From Aneurinibacillus tyrosinisolvens (GTDB taxonomy: Bacteria > Bacillota > Bacilli > Aneurinibacillales > Aneurinibacillaceae), in the NCBI RefSeq assembly GCF_001015055.1, contig NZ_BBWZ01000019.1, positions 1 to 64,000 of the forward strand: a DNA stretch of 64,000 bases, in the 5' to 3' direction. Below, piece by piece: positions 61,422 to 64,000 of this stretch. The notes under the pieces were generated by a model. It was not told where the DNA came from. It saw only the letters and a program-made list of their open reading frames with translations, and did no database searches. Each line of letters begins with the position of its first letter. Positions within the stretch are counted from its first letter, which is position 1. The translations under genes were made by a program, and so were the position numbers.

Positions 61422-62234
61422 ATGAAAATATGGAAGCGACTGAAAAGCACATTACTGGCAACAACCTTACTTGTTGCATGTGGTGTACAAACTGCTTTTG
61501 CAGAAGAACCGACAGATGTAAGACCTTATACTGACGCCCCTTACAGCTATACATACTACGGTGGCGGTAATTGCGTGTGGTTTTCCTGGCAGATGGCATA
61601 TCAAAAATGGGGAATTGAGCTCCCGCACGTAGGCGATGCGCGGTTATGGAGTCAACTAGATGGAACCACCGCGTATAAAGGGAACTTGAAATATACGCTA
61701 AAATTATCAGACAAACCAAAGAAAGATTCGATTGTCATTTTTCAACCGAGCGATCTGGTTACATATGCAGGACAATCTTTTTCAGGGGATTTTTATGGGC
61801 ATGTAGCATGGGTATACAATGTAGAATCGGATGACTCCATTTCTGTATTAGAGAGCGGTGTTTACCCGCCTAATTGGGGAGAAAAATGGCATGGTTGTTG
61901 GTGGCAAGATAGAGACTACGATGGTATGAGCAAATTGAAAAATGTAAAATACTTGTATATCGATAAAGTGGAAAATCAAAGCACCAATACTACTGTATCA
62001 GGAGCAAATGTTATCGCTGATGAAAAAAATCCTCACGTTTATGCATTAGAACCCATTTCGAGCGAGCAGATTAAACTTTCCTTTAACTCTAGCCCTGTCG
62101 TTTATGTTCAGAATCCAAGTAATGCAGCTAAGTTTGATAAAATCGTGTTCAATTCATCAAAACCGATACGTTTAAGTCCCGATAGAAAATGGATGATGAA
62201 AGAAATGAATGGAAAGGTCATCGCATTCTATTAA
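61422..62234 (+). CDS. Secreted CHAP-domain peptidase/amidase
   Basis: 270 aa. Signal peptide (1-27, ending AFA), then a CHAP domain (about 40-180): GGGNCVWFSWQMAYQKWG with nucleophile Cys51, GHVAWVYNVESDD with the catalytic His (about 130). CHAP enzymes cleave peptidoglycan peptides or amides. A C-terminal 90-residue region has no assigned family. GGAGGAAAG upstream. Under the repeated GCGAAGCACGC leader; may serve wall opening during transfer or phage-like release. Confidence 0.82.
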   Translation: MKIWKRLKSTLLATTLLVACGVQTAFAEEPTDVRPYTDAPYSYTYYGGGNCVWFSWQMAYQKWGIELPHVGDARLWSQLDGTTAYKGNLKYTLKLSDKPKKDSIVIFQPSDLVTYAGQSFSGDFYGHVAWVYNVESDDSISVLESGVYPPNWGEKWHGCWWQDRDYDGMSKLKNVKYLYIDKVENQSTNTTVSGANVIADEKNPHVYALEPISSEQIKLSFNSSPVVYVQNPSNAAKFDKIVFNSSKPIRLSPDRKWMMKEMNGKVIAFY

Positions 62235-62242
62235 AAAATAAA

Positions 62243-62271
62243 TTGAATCCCTACACACAAATTGGTATTAT
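62243..62271 (+). promoter_or_regulatory. Promoter of the small gene group 62401-63399
   Basis: TTGAAT, 17-bp spacer, TATTAT, 54 bp before the leader hairpin. Confidence 0.5.
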
Positions 62272-62324
62272 TAAAGTAAGAAATGAAAATTAATGAATGA
62301 AAATTTCATAGATCAACAATAGAT

Positions 62325-62371
62325 GCGAAGCACGCACGAAATCCTAAGGGGATTCGTGCGTGCTTTTTTTG
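62325..62371 (+). terminator. Leader hairpin (repeated element)
   Basis: AGCACGCACGAA/TTCGTGCGTGCT perfect 12-bp stem, then T7; preceded by GCGA. Confidence 0.75.
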
Positions 62372-62400
62372 TTTCTCAAAAAGAAGGGGAGGCAGGATAA

Positions 62401-62574
62401 ATGATTTTTTCTCAAGTACTTTCTCAAGCAATTCAAGATATAAACCAACAGCCAAAGGAACATCATAAATACAAAAAGGACAGTAGAAAGGCACTGCTGG
62501 AACTCATGTCGAACAAGCCAATCCCTTACCATATCGCTCGTAATACAGCTGTATCAATTGCCGAAGCTCGTTAA
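62401..62574 (+). CDS. Small soluble protein
   Basis: 57 aa, AAGGGGAGGC upstream. Ends MSNKPIPYHIARNTAVSIAEAR. No family recognised; likely a short regulator. First gene of the small-gene group. Confidence 0.6.
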   Translation: MIFSQVLSQAIQDINQQPKEHHKYKKDSRKALLELMSNKPIPYHIARNTAVSIAEAR

Positions 62575-62605
62575 TCAACGTTTTTCTTAAGACAGGAGGA
62601 GAAAT

Positions 62606-63004
62606 ATGCGTGAACAAAAACAGGAGCTTGAGAAGGTAGAAGAAAAAATCATCCAGGCTTATAGCACCTATCATAAAGCATTAGCTACAGATGAAAGGGT
62701 AGCGCCTTTGTTCAAACAACATTATGAAGTATTAACCAATAAACGAAACCGCCTGGTTAATCTAGAGCTGGTTAGAATATTTGAAGGCGAAAAAACATTA
62801 CCTGAATTTTTAGCTGAAATTGTGGATGCCAGCAATAACAATGCATCGAAACAGTGGTTAAAAGCTCAGGAGGATACGGTCCTCATGCTTACTATATTTG
62901 CGGCCAATCGATTGTTTCGAGAAGCAGCAAGAGAGTTGCAGGAACGATATGGAGAAGGCTTTTTTCAAGAAGAGCAGCTTACATCATATGTCTTAAGCAA
63001 TTAA
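62606..63004 (+). CDS. Helical soluble protein
   Basis: 132 aa, coiled-coil N-terminus (EQKQELEKVEEKIIQAYSTYHKAL), helical throughout. GACAGGAGGAG upstream. No family recognised. Neighbours a FlgM-like gene; FlgN-like or adaptor roles cannot be judged. Confidence 0.6.
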   Translation: MREQKQELEKVEEKIIQAYSTYHKALATDERVAPLFKQHYEVLTNKRNRLVNLELVRIFEGEKTLPEFLAEIVDASNNNASKQWLKAQEDTVLMLTIFAANRLFREAARELQERYGEGFFQEEQLTSYVLSN

Positions 63005-63026
63005 CAAGTAGAGGGAGGATAGAACA

Positions 63027-63200
63027 ATGAAGGTGGAGCCATCGATAAGGAAAATAAGTAAGGCACGTATTGAACATTTGGCGAAGTTGAAGAAACAAGT
63101 CAAAGACGGGACTTATCATGTAAGTGCTGCGTCAATTGCTGATAAGATGACAAATGATTGGGCAGAACAGGAACTTACAGGAGAAGTGGCAGGTGAATAA
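63027..63200 (+). CDS. FlgM-like anti-sigma-type small protein
   Basis: 57 aa. RIEHLAKLKKQVKDGTYHVSAASIADKMTND matches the C-terminal half of the FlgM anti-sigma-28 factor (E-x-x-V-x-NGTY-x-V-x-x-x-x-IADKml). The N-terminus is too short for a full FlgM. It might bind a sigma-28-like factor and interfere with motility or late transcription. GAGGGAGGAT upstream. Confidence 0.6.
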   Translation: MKVEPSIRKISKARIEHLAKLKKQVKDGTYHVSAASIADKMTNDWAEQELTGEVAGE

Positions 63201-63399
63201 ATGGGCTTATTTTATCCATATGTTGCTTGTTTATCTTTTCGGTGTTTCTTATTTGATAACGGCTTATTATCTGTTCAGCAAAGAGAATTATGAATGGTGT
63301 GCTGTAATTTCTTTCATAGTTTTAGTTAGTGGCTTTGTTTACTTAAGATTTAGCGGGAATTATTTAAGGGAATTTTATGAGGAATATGAAGAGAACTAA
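63193..63399 (+). CDS. Small two-helix membrane protein
   Basis: 68 aa; helices at about 5-28 and 35-55, acidic end (REFYEEYEEN). GTG at 63193 overlaps the stop of the FlgM-like gene; AGGAG 9 nt upstream. Translationally coupled. Confidence 0.6.
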   Translation: MNKWAYFIHMLLVYLFGVSYLITAYYLFSKENYEWCAVISFIVLVSGFVYLRFSGNYLREFYEEYEEN

Positions 63400-63447
63400 G
63401 GCAAAACACTAGAGAGTTTCAGTATCCATTGAGAGAGGATGAATGGT

Positions 63448-63570
63448 TTGTTTTTAATGGACTTTATGAATTTTATTTGGTCTACTCCTGTTTTGAGACT
63501 TTTATGGTTTTGTTCTCTTTGTTTGTTCATTCTTTTTATGCTTATTAGAAGTTTTTCAAGGGATGAATGA
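63448..63570 (+). CDS. Tiny membrane peptide 1
   Basis: 40 aa, almost wholly hydrophobic with a positive end (FMLIRSFSRDE). Start at TTG 63448, 9 nt after GAGAGAGG; an ATG at 63439 is too close to that site. The last codons GGGATGAATGA hold the ribosome site of the next start (TTG 63572, a 9-codon frame). Confidence 0.5.
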   Translation: MFLMDFMNFIWSTPVLRLLWFCSLCLFILFMLIRSFSRDE

Positions 63571-63597
63571 TTTGTCTTTATACAGTGAGGTGATAAT

Positions 63598-63669
63598 TTG
63601 AAATTGTGGGATTCTTATTATTTTAGCTTCTGTTGGGTGTTTATGTATGCTGTTCAAGTTTATTTATGA
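63598..63669 (+). CDS. Tiny membrane peptide 2
   Basis: 23 aa (MKLWDSYYFSFCWVFMYAVQVYL), single hydrophobic segment. TTG overlaps the TGA of the preceding short frame; AGTGAGGTG upstream. Weakly supported. Confidence 0.35.
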   Translation: MKLWDSYYFSFCWVFMYAVQVYL

Positions 63670-63676
63670 GGGGTGA

Positions 63677-63838
63677 ATGATCCTGTTAATGATTATTGTA
63701 ATGGCCTTTCTAGGTTTGTTTGTAGGATGGCTAATAACAAGGACATACGATTCTAATTACCATGAAAGCCTTAATTATTCAAAGTCAGGAGGCCATTATT
63801 CAAGAGGGAGATATTCAAGAGGTAGATATACTAGATAA
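63677..63838 (+). CDS. Tiny membrane peptide 3
   Basis: 53 aa: hydrophobic helix (MILLMIIVMAFLGLFVGWLI) and a Ser/Gly/Arg/Tyr tail with repeats of YSRGR. GAGGGGTGA upstream. Confidence 0.5.
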   Translation: MILLMIIVMAFLGLFVGWLITRTYDSNYHESLNYSKSGGHYSRGRYSRGRYTR

Positions 63839-63883
63839 TAGATTACACTCCTATAACTTGTATTATGGAATGTGGTGAATTTT

Positions 63884-63991
63884 TTGAAGCAGTCTTTTAT
63901 TCATACTATGATGATTTTTTTACCTTGTCTTATTTTCTTCTTTGCTGGTTATTTTTATCATCGCGGCATTACAAAAGGGAAGGGTGAATGA
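63884..63991 (+). CDS. Tiny membrane peptide 4
   Basis: 35 aa: helix MMIFLPCLIFFFAGYFYHRG then KGKGE. TTG start after GTGGTGAAT. Its end, AAGGGTGAATGATTTG, carries the ribosome site of the next gene (TTG 63993), which is cut by the window edge. Confidence 0.5.
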   Translation: MKQSFIHTMMIFLPCLIFFFAGYFYHRGITKGKGE

Positions 63992-64000
63992 TTTGCCTCG

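Noticed and set aside
1-64000. tRNA, rRNA, CRISPR array, transposase genes
   Set aside because: No cloverleaf-like tRNA pattern, no regular repeat-spacer array, and no DDE or serine/tyrosine recombinase was noticed. The group II intron is the only mobile element I can support.

Overview
The window looks like part of a large accessory replicon (most likely a conjugative plasmid or phage-plasmid) of a low-GC, Gram-positive, endospore-former-type bacterium. Evidence: strong AGGAGG ribosome sites with many TTG/GTG starts, S-layer-homology (SLH) surface proteins, a UvrX/YolD repair pair, a LexA-type box, Gram-positive style type IV secretion genes (TrbC/VirB2, PrgI, VirB4, TrbL/VirB6, M23 peptidase), a group II intron, and four DNA methyltransferases without a visible restriction enzyme. 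SLH proteins favour Bacillales/Paenibacillaceae, but genus cannot be fixed. No rRNA, tRNA, CRISPR, replication initiator, relaxase or VirD4 coupling protein was found, so origin and transfer start lie outside the window.

Layout. 0-7.7 kb: adenine methyltransferase followed by a decayed gene mosaic, secreted/lipoprotein genes, a chemotaxis receptor, a glucosaminidase. 7.9-18.6 kb: operon 1, a ubiquitin-like conjugation/processing cassette resembling plasmid PRTRC systems (E2-like protein B, protein ending in a ubiquitin-like domain with Gly-Gly-Cys tail, JAMM peptidase, ThiF/E1) followed by a DndC-type PP-loop sulfurtransferase, a C5 methyltransferase, and under its own promoter a DUF4062 protein. 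18.7-28.3 kb: SLH surface proteins, NERD protein, small membrane proteins and a second adenine methyltransferase, with a cluster of short palindromic repeats. 28.4-36.3 kb: operon 2, a DnaN-like sliding clamp and an SNF2 helicase split by a group II intron with RT-HNH maturase, then a frameshifted acidic protein. 36.4-49.1 kb: operon 3 and the type IV secretion operon. 49.3-54.7 kb: Rad52-like annealing protein, a string of small unknown genes and a Dam-type methyltransferase. 54.8-59.3 kb: decayed fragment, membrane proteins, SOS-controlled UvrX-YolD, frameshifted RES gene. 59.4-64 kb: SIR2 protein, CHAP peptidase, FlgM-like protein and a train of tiny, overlapping membrane-peptide genes that runs off the end.

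The most notable regulatory signal is shared by operons 1, 2 and 3: each begins with a sigma-A promoter with exactly 17-bp spacing, followed 31-33 nt after the -10 box by a stem-loop containing CAAGCG, then one or more intrinsic-terminator-like hairpins before the first gene. Terminator-like hairpins also sit inside operons, directly before ribosome sites. This suggests attenuation or processive antitermination as the general control logic of the element. The most notable gene system is the ubiquitin-like/JAMM/E1/DndC cassette. Several genes carry single-base disruptions, which may be decay, sequencing error, or in one case slippage on a T7 run.
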